A stretch of DNA of 64,000 bases from Anolis sagrei. Its lineage: Eukaryota > Chordata > Lepidosauria > Squamata > Anolidae. The DNA lies in contig NC_090026.1 of the NCBI RefSeq assembly GCF_037176765.1, positions 133,249,752-133,313,751 of the forward strand, written 5' to 3'. Position 1 is the stretch's first letter; every line of letters starts with the position of its first letter. The notes beneath the pieces were generated by a model, which was not told where the DNA came from, searched no databases, and was given only the letters and a program-made list of their open reading frames with translations. This document shows, in pieces, positions 28,034-38,744 of this stretch. The translations under genes and the position numbers were made by a program.

Positions 28034-28925
28034 TCTGTGCATAATGAGTACCTTAAAAACAAAATGACCAATGAATGAAATCACACCAAATTTGGCAACA
28101 AAACGTCTCACAACACAAGGAGTGACCATCACTCAAAAAATTATGGTTTTGTCATTTGGGAGTTGTAGTTGCTGGGATTTATAGTTCACCTACAATCAAA
28201 GAGCATTCTGAACTCCATCAACGATGGAATTGAACCAAATGTAGCGCACAGGACTCTCATGACCAACAGAAAACACCAGAAGGGTTTGGTGGGCCTTGAC
28301 CTTGAGTTTGGGAGTTGTAGTTCACCAACATCCAGAGAGTACTGTGGACTCAAATGATGATAGATCTGGGCCAAACTTGGCACAAGCACTCAATACGCCC
28401 AAATATGAACACAGATGGAGTTTGGGGTTAATAGACCTTGACATTTGGGAGTTGTAGTCAATGGGATTCACAGTTCACCTACAATCAAAGAGCATTCTGA
28501 ACCCCACGAGTGACAGAATCAGGGCAAACATCCCACACAGAACCCCCATGACCAATAGGAAATACTGGAAGGGTTTGGTGGGCCTTGACCTTGAGTTTGG
28601 GAGTTGTAGTTCATCTACATCCAGAGAGCACTGTGGACTCAAACGATGATGGATCTGGGCCAAACTTGGCACAAGCACTCAATACGCCCAAATATGAACA
28701 CAGATGGAGTTTGGGGTTAATAGACCTTGACATTTGGGAATTTTAGTCAATGGGATTCACAGTTCACCTACAATCAAAGAGCATTCTGAACCCCACGAAC
28801 GACAGAATCGGGGAAAACTTCCCACACAGAACCCCCATGACCAACAGAAAATACGTAAGGCCATCCAAGGCCATTTTCCAGATCAACAGACTGGGCCACA
28901 GCAACGTGTGGCAGGGGACAGCTAG
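28032..28925 (+). mobile_element. Helitron with internal ~289-bp units
   Basis: The 3' end has GCCACAGCAACGTGTGGC and CTAG|T (28922-28925). The Helitron sub-terminal GAGTGACCATCACTCAAAA is at about 28120. The interior holds units anchored on GACATTTGGGAGTTGTAG at 28439 and 28728, a 289-bp period, the same unit found in the SPIN-like elements. The 5' terminus is replaced by (TA)n. Confidence 0.8.
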
Positions 28926-29104
28926 TTAATGTGTAATTATTGACCCCACTTTAACTCATGTGTCTCAGGACTGAGGGATCATAGGACCTGAGATATCTTT
29001 GGCAGAAGAGGCAAAAGAACTTGTGAAACTATAGTTCCCAGGGGTCCATCACATTGAACCATGGCAGTTAGTGGCATTGCTGTCAACTGCATTCATTCTA
29101 TGGT
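28926..29104. other. Unassigned spacer
   Basis: No recognised feature. Confidence 0.35.
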
Positions 29105-30540
29105 GTGGAGCAGCCTAAAATGGGAAGTCATGCTTTGAACATGGTGGATGACCTCCGCAGGGAACTGAACTGTAGTGTGGCCCTGCTGGTTCTCTTGGAC
29201 ATCTCAGCGGCTTTTGATACCATTGACCATGGTATCCTTCTGGGTCGACTCTCCAGGATGGGACTTGGGGGCACAGTTTCACTGTGGCTTCGATCCTTTC
29301 TGGAGGGTCGTTCCCAGTTGGTGAAGCTGGGTGACTCCTGCTCGGACCCCTGGCCCTTGACCTGTAGGGTCCTACAAGGTTCTATTCTGTCCCCCATGCT
29401 TTCCAACATCTATGTGAAACTGCTGGGAGAGGTCATCCAGAGTTTTGGAGTTGGGTGCCATCTCTATGCGGATGACGACCAACTCCACTACTCTTTTCCA
29501 CCTGAATCCAAGGAAGCCCCTCAGATGCTGCTGTGATGATCTGGATAAGGGTGAACAGGCTGAAGACCAATCCCGACAAGACAGAGGTCCTCCAGGTCAG
29601 TTGTTTGTCTGACTGAGGTATAGCGTGGCAAACTGTGCTTCACAGGGTTGCACTCCCCCTGAAGACACAGGTCCGCAGCTTGGGGGTCCTCGTGGACTCA
29701 GCGCTGACACTTGATGCACAGGGCTTTTGCACAATTAAAACTGGTGCGCCAGCTGCGACCATACCTCATGAAATCTGACTTGGCCATGGTGGTCCACGCC
29801 TTAGTTACCTCTAGTCTGGACTACTGCAATGCACTCTACATTGGGTTTCCCTTGAAGACGGACTGGAAATTTCAATTGGTTCAACGCTCGGCAGCCAGAC
29901 TTCTAACCTCATGAAGTCTGACTTGGCCATGGTGGTCCACGCCTTAGTTACCTCTAGTCTGGACTACTGCAATGCACTCTACATTGGGCTTCCCTTGAAG
30001 ACGGCTTGGAAGCTTCAATTGGTTCAACGTTCGGCAGCCAGACTTCTAACTGGGGCGAATGGCAGGGAGCGATCGATCCCCCTGTTTAAGGAGCTCCATT
30101 AATGCCGGTCATTTTCCGGCCCAATTCAAGGTGCAGGTCATCACCTATAAAGCCCTAAATGGTTTGGGACCCGCCTACCTTTGTGACTGCATCTCCTACC
30201 ATATACCTACACAATCTTCTGGAGAGGCCCTCCTTTCGCCCCTTCCCCTATCACAGGCACAGCTAGTGGGTATGAGGGAGGGAGCCTTCTCCTCTGTGGC
30301 CCCCCGACTTTGGAACTCACTACCAGGTGAGATTAGACTAGCCCCCACCCTAGCAGCTTTTAAGAAAGAGCTCAAAACTTGGCTTTTCCGATGTGCCTTT
30401 GGAGAGTGACCACCCAACCCATTTTTGTAAGTCTCCACCTAGTTTGTTTACACGATGCACTTTCCCCCACCCTCATGTTAGCCGCCCCGAGTCCCCATTG
30501 GGGAGATGGTGGCGGGGTATAAATAAAGATTATTGAACCA
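29105..30540 (+). mobile_element. L2-like LINE, reverse transcriptase to 3' tail
   Basis: The frame shows VLLDISAAFDTIDHGILLGR, SLWLRSFLEGRSQLV, RVLQGSILSPMLSNIY and YADDDQLHYSF (the YADD catalytic box). After frame breaks it continues with [29 protein letters not shown] and [17 protein letters not shown]. The 3' tail is GCCGCCCCGAGTCCCCATTG plus TATAAATAAAG. An internal ~143-bp segment is duplicated in tandem (anchors CATGAAATCTGAC at 29767 and CATGAAGTCTGAC at 29910). Confidence 0.92.
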
Positions 30541-30681
30541 CAATTCCACCTTGAGTTTCCTAGCACAACTCTAAAACAATTCCCTATGTTTAGAAAGTGA
30601 AAGAGGTGTAACAATTCTTTAATGGCTTGATAAACCAGGACACCACCTGGCCCCCTCCTCCAAAAGCATGAAGGCCCTTAC

Positions 30682-31390
30682 CTGAACTGGACTCCAATTC
30701 GAAGGAGGCTTCTCAGTACATAACATTGTCCTTGACTGTTTCAATCCCATGGTGACCACATCTTGCCTGATGTTGTTCTTTGTCTCATCAAAAATGCTCC
30801 TAGCCAGACTGTCCGCTATGTTTGAGACACCTTCAAGGGGTCTTTTGACCCATTGCTGTTGGCTGCCTCCAAGCCCTTTGTAGCTATCTCGCTGGGGTTT
30901 TCTTGACCTTCTTTCTTCAGAGGAGGTTGTCACCATGGCTTCTTCTGAGAGAGTATGACTTGGCCAAGGTTTGTGGCTGAACAAAGATTCCAGTCCTAGT
31001 CTCCCTGATGCCTTGTCCAGGGAGATCTTGTTGGATTGTGGTGGTTCTGGTGTTGGTCCATTAGTCACCTCATCCACATCTTGCCTGATGTTGTTCTTTG
31101 TCTCATCAAAAATGCTCCTAGCCAGACTGGCCGCTATGTTTGATCACCTTCAAGAGGTCTTTTGACCTATTGCTGTTGGCTGCTTCCAAGCCCTTTGTAG
31201 CTATCTCGCTGGGGTTTTCTTGACCTTCTTTCTTCAGAGGAGGTTGTCACCATGGCTTCTTCTGAGAGAGTATGACTTGGCCAAGGTTTGTGGCTGAACA
31301 AAGATTCCAGTCCTGGTCTCCCTGAGGCCTTGTCCAGGGAGACCTTGTTGGATTGTGGTGGCTCTGGTGTTGGTCCATCAGTCACCTCCA
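30682..31390 (-). pseudogene. Candidate host exon with 106-codon tandem duplication, broken
   Basis: Two ~318-bp units (30756-31073 and 31074-31390) are direct repeats. On the minus strand both encode VTDGPTPEPPQSNKVSLDKA..., FSHKPWPSHTLSEEAM, SEERRSRKPQRDSYKGLG and FDETKNNIRQDV. 318 nt is an exact codon multiple, and a good donor (TTCAG|GTAAGG) follows at 30682. The right unit has a TAG where the left has TGG, plus a one-base deletion, so it is not fully open. The frame can be extended upstream to ATG 31535 with a hydrophobic start, but that stretch overlaps the SUCLA2-like copy 2 promoter and is probably fortuitous. No family recognised. Confidence 0.35.
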
Positions 31391-31420
31391 TTCCAGGCCA
31401 TCTTGGAATCCTTTTCCCGG

Positions 31421-31425
31421 CCAAT
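31421..31425 (+). promoter_or_regulatory. CCAAT box upstream of SUCLA2-like copy 2
   Basis: CGGCCAATGAGG lies about 134 bp before the ATG and aligns with the CCAAT box of copy 1 in an otherwise homologous 5' flank. Confidence 0.6.
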
Positions 31426-31558
31426 GAGGAGACAGGCCACCAACAGTTGGAGAGAGAATTCTGGAGAGTAGCTCTGTAAAAAGGCAGTTGGAGAATAGCT
31501 AGTACACAAGAGAAGAGAAGCAAGGCCAAACTCATTCCACGAGCTGCAAGCGGGCTTC

Positions 31559-32899
31559 ATGGGCCGGAGTAGGCTCCTGGCAGCCTTTAATGCTGCAGCC
31601 AAAGCATTTGGTGGGCGCATGGGATCCTACAGGCATGGTTTCCCCACACAACCTCTAAGGAACCTGTCACTGCATGAATACCTGAGCATGCGGCTCCTGA
31701 AAGAAGCGGGTGTCTCTGTCCCGAATGGAATGGTGGCCAGAACGCCAGGGGAGGCCTACAAAGCCGCCCAAAATATCGGTAGCAATGAGCTGGTGGTCAA
31801 GGCACAGGTGTTAGCTGGCGGTCGGGGGAAAGGGACCTTCGAAGGAGGTCTCCAAGGTGGAGTGAAGATTGTGAATTCCCCAGAGGAGGCCCAGGCCATG
31901 GCTTCCCAGATGATCGGGAAGAAGCTCTTCACCAAACAGACGGGGGAAAGAGGCCGGATCTGCAACGAAGTCCTCATCTGCGAGCGCCGGCACCCCAAGA
32001 GAGAGTACTACTTTGCCATTGCTCTGGAGCGCACCTTCCAGGGGCCCGTCCTCATTGGCAGTGCCCAGGGGGGCGTCAATATCGAAGACGTGGCCGCGGA
32101 GAACCCCGAGGCCATCGTCAAGGAGCCCGTGGACATCGTGGAGGGCATCCGGACAGAGCAGGCTCTGCGCCTGGCCCAGAAAATGGGATTCCCCGCCGAG
32201 GTGGCAGAAGATGCGGCTCACAACATGGTGAAGCTCTACCAGTTCTTCATCAAATACGACGCGCTGATGGTGGAAATCAACCCCATGGTGGAAGACTCGA
32301 CGGGGAAAGTGGTCTGCATCGACGCCAAGATCAACCTGGACAGCAACTCGGCCTTCCGGCAGAAGAGCATCTTCCAGCTTCGGGACTGGAGCCAGGAGGA
32401 CGAGCGGGACCGGGAGGCGGCCAACGCGGAGCTGAACTACATTGCCTTGGATGGAGACATTGGCTGCCTGGTCAACGGGGCCGGCCTGGCCATGGCCACC
32501 ATGGACATCATCAAGCTCCACGGAGGGACCCCGGCCAACTTCCTCGACGTGGGCGGAGGGGCCACCGCGGAGCAGGTGAAGGAGGCCTTCAAGCTCATCA
32601 CGTCGGACGCCAGGGTCCAGTCGGTCCTGGTGAACATCTTTGGGGGCATCATGAGATGCGACATCATTGCTCAAGGCATCATCCTGGCCGCCTCGGAGCT
32701 GGACCTCAAAGTCCCCATCGTGGTGCGCTTGCAAGGAACGCAAGTGGAGAGCGCCAAAGCCTTGATCGCAAAGAGCGGCCTGAAGATCCTGCCCTGCGAC
32801 GACCTGGACCAGGCGGCCCAAATGGCCGTCAAGCTCTCTCAGATCATGACTCTCGCCCGGCAAGCCCACCTGGAGGTCAAGTTCAAGCTCCAGAGCTGA
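31559..32899 (+). CDS. Intronless SUCLA2 copy 2 (succinyl-CoA ligase [ADP-forming] beta-like)
   Basis: The single open frame has 446 codons from ATG 31559 to TGA 32899. The leader ([20 protein letters not shown]) is basic, has no acidic residue and fits a mitochondrial presequence. Then come [19 protein letters not shown], an intact ATP-grasp loop [74 protein letters not shown] and [12 protein letters not shown]. All family glycine motifs that copy 1 has lost are kept here. Length is close to the 463 residues of human SUCLA2, the difference being in the presequence. It is intronless and G+C-rich, with a CCAAT box upstream and AATAAA 240 bp downstream. It should act in the mitochondrial matrix with SUCLG1, if expressed. 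Confidence 0.94.
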   Translation: MGRSRLLAAFNAAAKAFGGRMGSYRHGFPTQPLRNLSLHEYLSMRLLKEAGVSVPNGMVARTPGEAYKAAQNIGSNELVVKAQVLAGGRGKGTFEGGLQGGVKIVNSPEEAQAMASQMIGKKLFTKQTGERGRICNEVLICERRHPKREYYFAIALERTFQGPVLIGSAQGGVNIEDVAAENPEAIVKEPVDIVEGIRTEQALRLAQKMGFPAEVAEDAAHNMVKLYQFFIKYDALMVEINPMVEDSTGKVVCIDAKINLDSNSAFRQKSIFQLRDWSQEDERDREAANAELNYIALDGDIGCLVNGAGLAMATMDIIKLHGGTPANFLDVGGGATAEQVKEAFKLITSDARVQSVLVNIFGGIMRCDIIAQGIILAASELDLKVPIVVRLQGTQVESAKALIAKSGLKILPCDDLDQAAQMAVKLSQIMTLARQAHLEVKFKLQS

Positions 32900-33138
32900 T
32901 TGGTCCCTCTGGACTTGTGGTCCCAGCAACTGTTCCTTGGTTCTTGAAACCATTCTCTAGCATCTCCCCTCACACACACATGTGGAAGCATGTGATTCAG
33001 ACCTATAGCCTGTATTCAAAGATGGCCTCTCTTCATCTGAAAGTATGGTATTGTCAATCCGTGTTCTTAGCCACAGAGTCCCCTCAACCTAGAACTTTAG
33101 TAATCTTGTTTTTAGTAGTTGGAGATATCTTCCTTCTG

Positions 33139-33144
33139 AATAAA
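33139..33144 (+). terminator. Polyadenylation signal of SUCLA2-like copy 2
   Basis: AATAAA lies 240 bp after the stop, before the PLE insertion at 33219. Confidence 0.55.
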
Positions 33145-33261
33145 ATTTTAGCATTGAATGGAACACTTCCCAGTATCATGTTTGACGTTGTATCTTGTTT
33201 GGTCCACATCCATAATTGGGTTGTTGTAGGTTTTTTCCGGCTATATAGCCATGGTCTAGAG

Positions 33262-33417
33262 CAGGGGTCAGGAACCTTCGGCCCTCCAGGTGTGGTGGAC
33301 TTCAACTCCCACAATTCCTTGAGGCTCGGCATTCGCCCCAAAGGCTTACCTTGGCCTCAAGGAATTGTGGGAGTTGAAGTCCACCACACCTGGAGGGCCG
33401 AAGGTTCCCCATGCCTG
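33262..33417. mobile_element. Palindromic hAT MITE nested in PLE
   Basis: The TIRs CAGGGGTCAGGAACCTTCGG and its complement have an 8-bp TSD GTCTAGAG (33254-33261 and 33418-33425), which fits the hAT target preference. The hairpin arms are long (about 70 bp). Confidence 0.93.
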
Positions 33418-33446
33418 GTCTAGAGGCATTCTCTCCTGACGTTTCG

Positions 33447-33998
33447 CCTGCTTTGGTTAGACCACATCTGGAATATTGTGCCCAATTCTGGGCACCACAA
33501 TTCAAGAAAGAGATTGACAAGCTGGAATGTGTCCAGAGGAGGGCGACTCAAATGATCAAGGGTCTGGAGAACAAGCCCTATGAGGAGCGGCTTAGGGAAC
33601 TGGGCATGTTTAGCCTGAAGAAGAGAAGGCTGAGAGGAGATATGATAGCCATGTATAAATATGTGAGAGGAAGCCACAGGGAGGAGGAGGGAGCAAGCTT
33701 GTTTTCTGCTTCCTTGGAGACTAGGACGCGGAACAATGTCTTCAAACTACAAGAGAGGAGATTCCATCTGAACATTAGGAAGAACTTCCTGACTGTGAGA
33801 GCCGTTCAGCAGTGGAACTCTCTGCCCTGGAGTATGTTGGAGGCTCCTTCTTTGGAAGCTTTTAAGCAGAGGCTGGATGGCCATTTGTCAGGGGTGATTT
33901 GAATGCAATATTCCTGCTTCTTGGCAGAATGGGGTTGGACTGGATGATGGCCCACGAGGTCTCTTCCAACTCTTTGATTCTATGATTCTATGATTCTA
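33447..33998 (+). mobile_element. CR1 3' portion nested in PLE
   Basis: The frame reads [38 protein letters not shown] and [17 protein letters not shown]. It ends with repeated GATTCTAT. It interrupts the PLE terminal region directly after TTTCGCCTG, and the stretch ATCTATGGC expected there is missing. Confidence 0.9.
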
Positions 33999-35536
33999 AG
34001 CATCCTCAGAGGTAGTGAGGTCTGTTGAAACTAGGAAAAAGGGTTTATATATCTGTGGAATGACCAGGGTGAGACAAAGGACTCTTCTCTGCTAGAGTTA
34101 GGTGTGAATGTTTCAACTGACCACCTTGATTAGCATACAATGGCCTGACTGGGCTTGGGGCAAACTTTTGTTGAGAGGTGATTTGATGTCCTTGTTTGTT
34201 TCCTCTCTGTTGTGCTGTTGTAATTTTAGAGTTTTTTTAATACTGGTAGCCAGATTTTGTTCATTTTCATGCTTTCCTCCTTTCTGTTGAAATTGTCCAC
34301 ATGCTTCTTGTGTATTTCAATGGCTTCTCTGTGTAGTCTGACGTGGTGGTTGTGAGAGTGGTCCAGCATTTCTGTGTTCTCAGATAATATGCTGTGTCCA
34401 GGTTGGTTCATCAGGTGCTCTGCTATGGCTCACTTCTTTGGTTGGAGTAGTCTGCAGTGCATTTCTTGTTCCTTGATTCGTGACAGGGCAATGCTGCGTT
34501 TGGTGGTCCCTCTGGAGACTTCTTGTCCACAGCTGCATGGTATACGGTAGACTCTTGCAGAGGTGAGAGGATCCCTCTTGTCCTTTGCTGAACGAAGCAT
34601 TTGTTGGATTTTCTTGGTGGGTCTGGAGATGGTTTGTATGTTGTGTTTCCTCATCAGCTTCCCTCTGCGGTCAGTGGTTCCCTTGATGTATGGCAGGAAC
34701 ACTTTTCCTCTGGGTGGATCTTCATCTTGACTCTCATGGCTTGTTCTTGGTCTTGCAGCTCTTCTGATGTCTGAGGTGGAGTATCCATTGGCCTATGGAG
34801 CCCAGTTGAGGCTCTCCACGAATCAAGGAACATGAAAGGTACTGCAGACTCTTTCAACCAGAGAAGTCAGCCATAGCAGAGCACCTGAGGAACCAACGTG
34901 GACACAGCATTTTATTGGAGAACACAGAAGTGCTGGACCACTCTCACAACCACCATGTCAGACTACACAGAGAAGCCATTGAAATCCACAAGCATGTGGA
35001 CAATTTCAACAGAAAGGAGGAAACCATGAAAATGAACAAAATCTGGCTACCAGTATTTAAAAAACTCTAAAACTGCAACAGCACAACAACAGAGAGGAAA
35101 GAAACAAGGACATCTAATTACCTCTCAACAAAAGTTTGCCCCAGGCGCAGTCAGACCATTGTATGCTAATCAAGGTGGTCAGTTGAAACATTCACACCTA
35201 GCTCCAACAGACAAGAGTCCTTTGTCCCACCCTGGTCATTCCACAGATATATAAACCCTTTTTCCTAGTTCCAACAGACCTCACTACCTCTGAGGATGCT
35301 TGCCATAGATGCAGGTGAAACGTCAGGAGAGAATGCCTCTAGACCATGGCCATATAGCCCGAAAAAACCTACAACAACCCAGTGATTCCGGCCATGAAAG
35401 CCTTCGACAATACAGATCCATAATTGTTTGAGATGCCGCAAACCCAACTTTTGCACACCATAAAGCTTCTGGCAGATCCACAAATGGTCTCAAGAGACCT
35501 CGTTGTTGTCATTTATTCGTTCTAACTCTTCGTGAC

Positions 35537-35765
35537 CTCATAGAATCCTACAATCCTAGAGTTGGAAGAGACCTCCTGGGCCATCATCCAGTCCAACCCC
35601 ATTCTGCCAAGAAGCAGGAATATTGCATTCAAATCACCCCTGACAGATGGCCACCCAGCCTCTGTTTCAAAGCTTCCAAAGAAGGAGCCTCCACCACACT
35701 CCCTCCGGGGCAGAGAGTTCCACTGCTGAACGGCTCTCAAAGTCAGGAAGTTCTTCCTCATGGAC
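35537..35765 (-). mobile_element. CR1 3' end
   Basis: The reverse complement of the CR1 terminus (CTAGAGTTGGAAGAGACC through GTCAGGAAGTTCTTCCTCAT) is present. About 120 bp after it (35766-35889) is unassigned. Confidence 0.85.
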
Positions 35766-35889
35766 CAGTCCACGCCAGAGCTCCGTCGGCCAACCGTCAC
35801 CACCCCCAGCTCCTTCAGAGTCAAGGCTGTCCCTTCAAGGATACCATCCATTCAAGACACCCCAGTGCTCCAAAAACATTGGTTTAAGG

Positions 35890-37941
35890 CAGTGGTTCTC
35901 AACCTTCCTGATGTCGAAACCCCTTAATCCAGTTCCTCATGTTGTGGTGACCCCCCAACCATGACATTATTTTCACTGTTACTTCACAAGTGTCATTTTG
36001 CTCCTGTTATGAATCGTAATGTAAATATCCGATATGCAAAATGTATTTTCATTCACTGGACCACATTTGGCACAAATACCCAATACGCCAAAATTTGAAT
36101 ATTGGTGGGGTTGCAGAGGGATTGATTTAGTCATTTGGGAGTTGTAGTTTATTTATTATTATTTACTTCATTTGTATACCGCTCTTCTCAGCCCTTAGGC
36201 GACTCAGAGCGGTTAACAACAATAGTTTCAGAGTACAGTTTCAGAGTACAGTAGTTTCCGTTTGCTGGGCTTTATAGTTCACCTACAATCCAAAAGCATT
36301 CTGAACTCTTCTAACTATGGAATTGTACTTGGCACACAGAAAACACTGGAAGGGTTTGGTGGGCGTTGACCTTGAGTTTGGGAGTTGTAGTTCACCTCCA
36401 TCCAGAGAGCACTGTGGACTCAAACAATGATGGCTCTGGACCAAACTTGGCACAAATACTCAATATGCCCAAGTGTGAATACTGGTGGAGTTTGGGGGAA
36501 AATAGACCTTGACATTTGGGAGTTGTAGTTGCTGAGATTTACTGTTCACCTACAATCAAAGAGCATTCTGAAATCCACCAAGGATGGAATTGAACCAAAC
36601 TTGACACACAGAACTCCCACAACCAACAAAAAATACTGCAAGTTTGGTGGGCATTGACCTTGAGTTTGGCAGTTGTAGTTCACCTCCATCCAGAGAGCAC
36701 TGTAGACTCAAACAATGATAGATCTGGACCAAACTTGGCACACTCAATATGCCCAAATGTGAACACTGGTGGAGTTTGGGGGAAAATACACCTTGACATT
36801 TGGGAGTTGTAGTTGCAGGGATTTACTGTTCACCTACAGTCAAAGAGCATTCTGAACTCCACCAAGGATGGAATAGAGCCACTTTTGGTACACAGAACTC
36901 CCATGACCAACAGAAAATACTGGAAGGGTTGGGTGGGCACTGACCTTGAGTCTGGGAGTTGAAGTTCACCTCCATGCAGAGAACACTGTGGACTCAAACA
37001 ATTATGGATCTGGACCAAACTTGGCACGGATACTCAACATGCCCAAATGTGAACACTGGTGGAGTTTGGGGAAAATAGAGCATGACATTTGGGAGTTGTA
37101 GTTGCTGGGATGTATAGTTCACCTACAATCAAAGAGCACTCTGAACTCCACCAATGATGGAATTGAACCTATCTTGGCACACAGAACTCCCATGCCCAAC
37201 AGAAAATATTGGAAGGGTTTGGTGGGCATTGACCTTGAGTTTTGGAGTTGTAGTTCACCTACATCCAGAGAGCACTGTGGACTCAAACAATTATGGATCT
37301 GGACCAAACTTGACACGAATACTCAAGCCAGTCTGAGTCCCTCTATGGAGGTTGAGAAGATTGGGATATAAAAGTTTTAAATAAATAAATAAACATGCCC
37401 AAATGTGAACACTGGTGGAGTGTGGGGAAAATAGACCTTGACATTTGGGAGTTGTAGTTGTTGGGATTTACAGTTCACCTACAATCAAAGAGCACTCTGG
37501 ACTCCACCAACAAGAGAATTGAACCTATTTTGGCACACAGAACTCCCACGACCAACAGAAAATACTGGAAGAGTTTGATGGGCATTGACCTTGAGTTTGG
37601 GAGTTGTAGTTCACCTCCATCCAGAGCACTGTGGGCTCAAACAATGATGGATCTGGACCAAACTTGGTATGAATATCCAAAATGGCCAAATGTGAACACT
37701 GGTGGAGTTTGGGAGAAAATCGACCTTGACATTTGGTTGTGGTAGTTGCTGGGATTTATAGTTCACCTACAAAGAGCATTGTGAACCCCACCAATGAGAG
37801 AATTGGGCCAAACTTCCCACACAGAACCCCCCATAACCAAAAGAAAATACTGTTTTCTGATGGTCTTTGGAGACCCCCTGACACCCCCCCCCCCCCATGA
37901 CCCACCCCCAGGGGTCCAGACCCTAAGGTTGAGAAACGCTG
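35890..37941 (+). mobile_element. Long SPIN-like hAT with an array of ~289-bp units
   Basis: The ends are CAGTGGTTCTCAACCTTCC and GGTTGAGAAACGCTG. GACATTTGGGAGTTGTAG-type anchors at 36511, 36795, 37084 and 37440 give periods of 284, 289 and 356 bp; the last carries an inserted LINE tail at about 37322-37395. Another LINE-tail piece is at 36150-36250. No transposase frame is present. The 8-bp flanks do not match, so the right edge may have been altered by the neighbouring (ATA)n LINE tail. Confidence 0.85.
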
Positions 37942-37942
37942 C

Positions 37943-37976
<34 letters not shown>

Positions 37977-38020
37977 TTCTTTATTTATACCCCGCCACCA
38001 TCTCCCCATCCCACTATTTT
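37942..38020 (-). mobile_element. L2-like LINE tail with (AAT)n
   Basis: (AAT)n is followed by the reversed tail TTATTTATACCCCGCCACCA. Confidence 0.75.
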
Positions 38021-38189
38021 GAAATAGGGAACCATTTTTATTCCTCCTATTTTTATTAAAGACCCCCCCCCCCCGCCTCCGCTCTACTTAGCCCCCTTCC
38101 CCACCCCACATCACTGGCCTATAGCAAGTAGCAGCTACACCTGACCTGAACTCTGCTCAAGGTCAACAGGGAAGTGCATTGGAGTGTTT

Positions 38190-38280
38190 TTGTGGTTTCA
38201 GGGCCATATGGCGGTGTTCTAGCAGCATTTTCTCATGATGTTTCGCCTGCACCTGTGGCTGGCATCTTCAGGGAAGTGCA
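38190..38280 (-). mobile_element. Fragment of an older PLE subfamily with hammerhead-like core
   Basis: The reverse complement reads CTGAAGATGCCAGCCACAGG, then TGCAGGCGAAAC. Stem II differs from the main subfamily (GCCAGC against GCAGGC, one mismatch), but the box order is the same. Confidence 0.65.
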
Positions 38281-38429
38281 TTATTTGCTGAGCTGCCCAA
38301 CAATCGGAAACAAAGACTGTGTCCTGAGCACGGGAGTCCGAGAAGAGAGAACCACTGACCCACTGAATGAATCACAAAGGTCCTTGAATGTACCCCAAGA
38401 GCCTGGGTTTCAGCCATAGGAGAGACCCA

Positions 38430-38640
38430 CGGGGACGTTGCTCAAGTTGCATTGACCAACCGTCTGCGCAGGATTCCATACTTCACACATTAACAGCACA
38501 ACTGTCCAATGCTAAGACTTCCCGCCAAAATGGAACTATAGAGGAGAGTCTACTGAACAAGCCAGTACCTACCACATATCAGTACTGTCATCTGTTGAGG
38601 AGTTACGAAGGTGGAGGCATTTCTTTTCATTCAACCCTCA
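38430..38640. mobile_element. Right half of a mariner copy
   Basis: The segment ends GGCATTTCTTTTCATTCAACC and matches 39110-39316. It is followed by the same host repeat (TAACCCAGGAACAG). Confidence 0.7.
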
Positions 38641-38744
38641 TATAACCCAGGAACAGAAATCTGTTGTTCCATGCCACAAGCACACAACCCCTCATCAACA
38701 ATGCACATCTTTTCACAAGAAGAGCAATCAGGAACAGCCATGTA

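Larger units (their letters stand above)
33219..35415. mobile_element. Fold-back PLE with nested MITE and CR1
   Basis: The minus arm (33219 to about 34805) includes GIY-YIG codons ([40 protein letters not shown]). The plus arm (about 34815-35415) ends GCCTTCGACAATACAG. Both outer edges are the element 3' end. ATCCATAATTG flanks it on both sides (33208-33218 and 35416-35426), an 11-bp TSD. The terminal hammerhead-like core is at 35290-35324 on +, with GGTGAAAC in place of GGCGAAAC. Confidence 0.88.

Noticed and set aside
31167-31535. Secreted-protein-like minus frame with a hydrophobic N-terminus
   Set aside because: The hydrophobic start is antisense to the SUCLA2-like copy 2 5' flank, which is homologous to the copy 1 flank; the frame then stops inside the tandem repeat.
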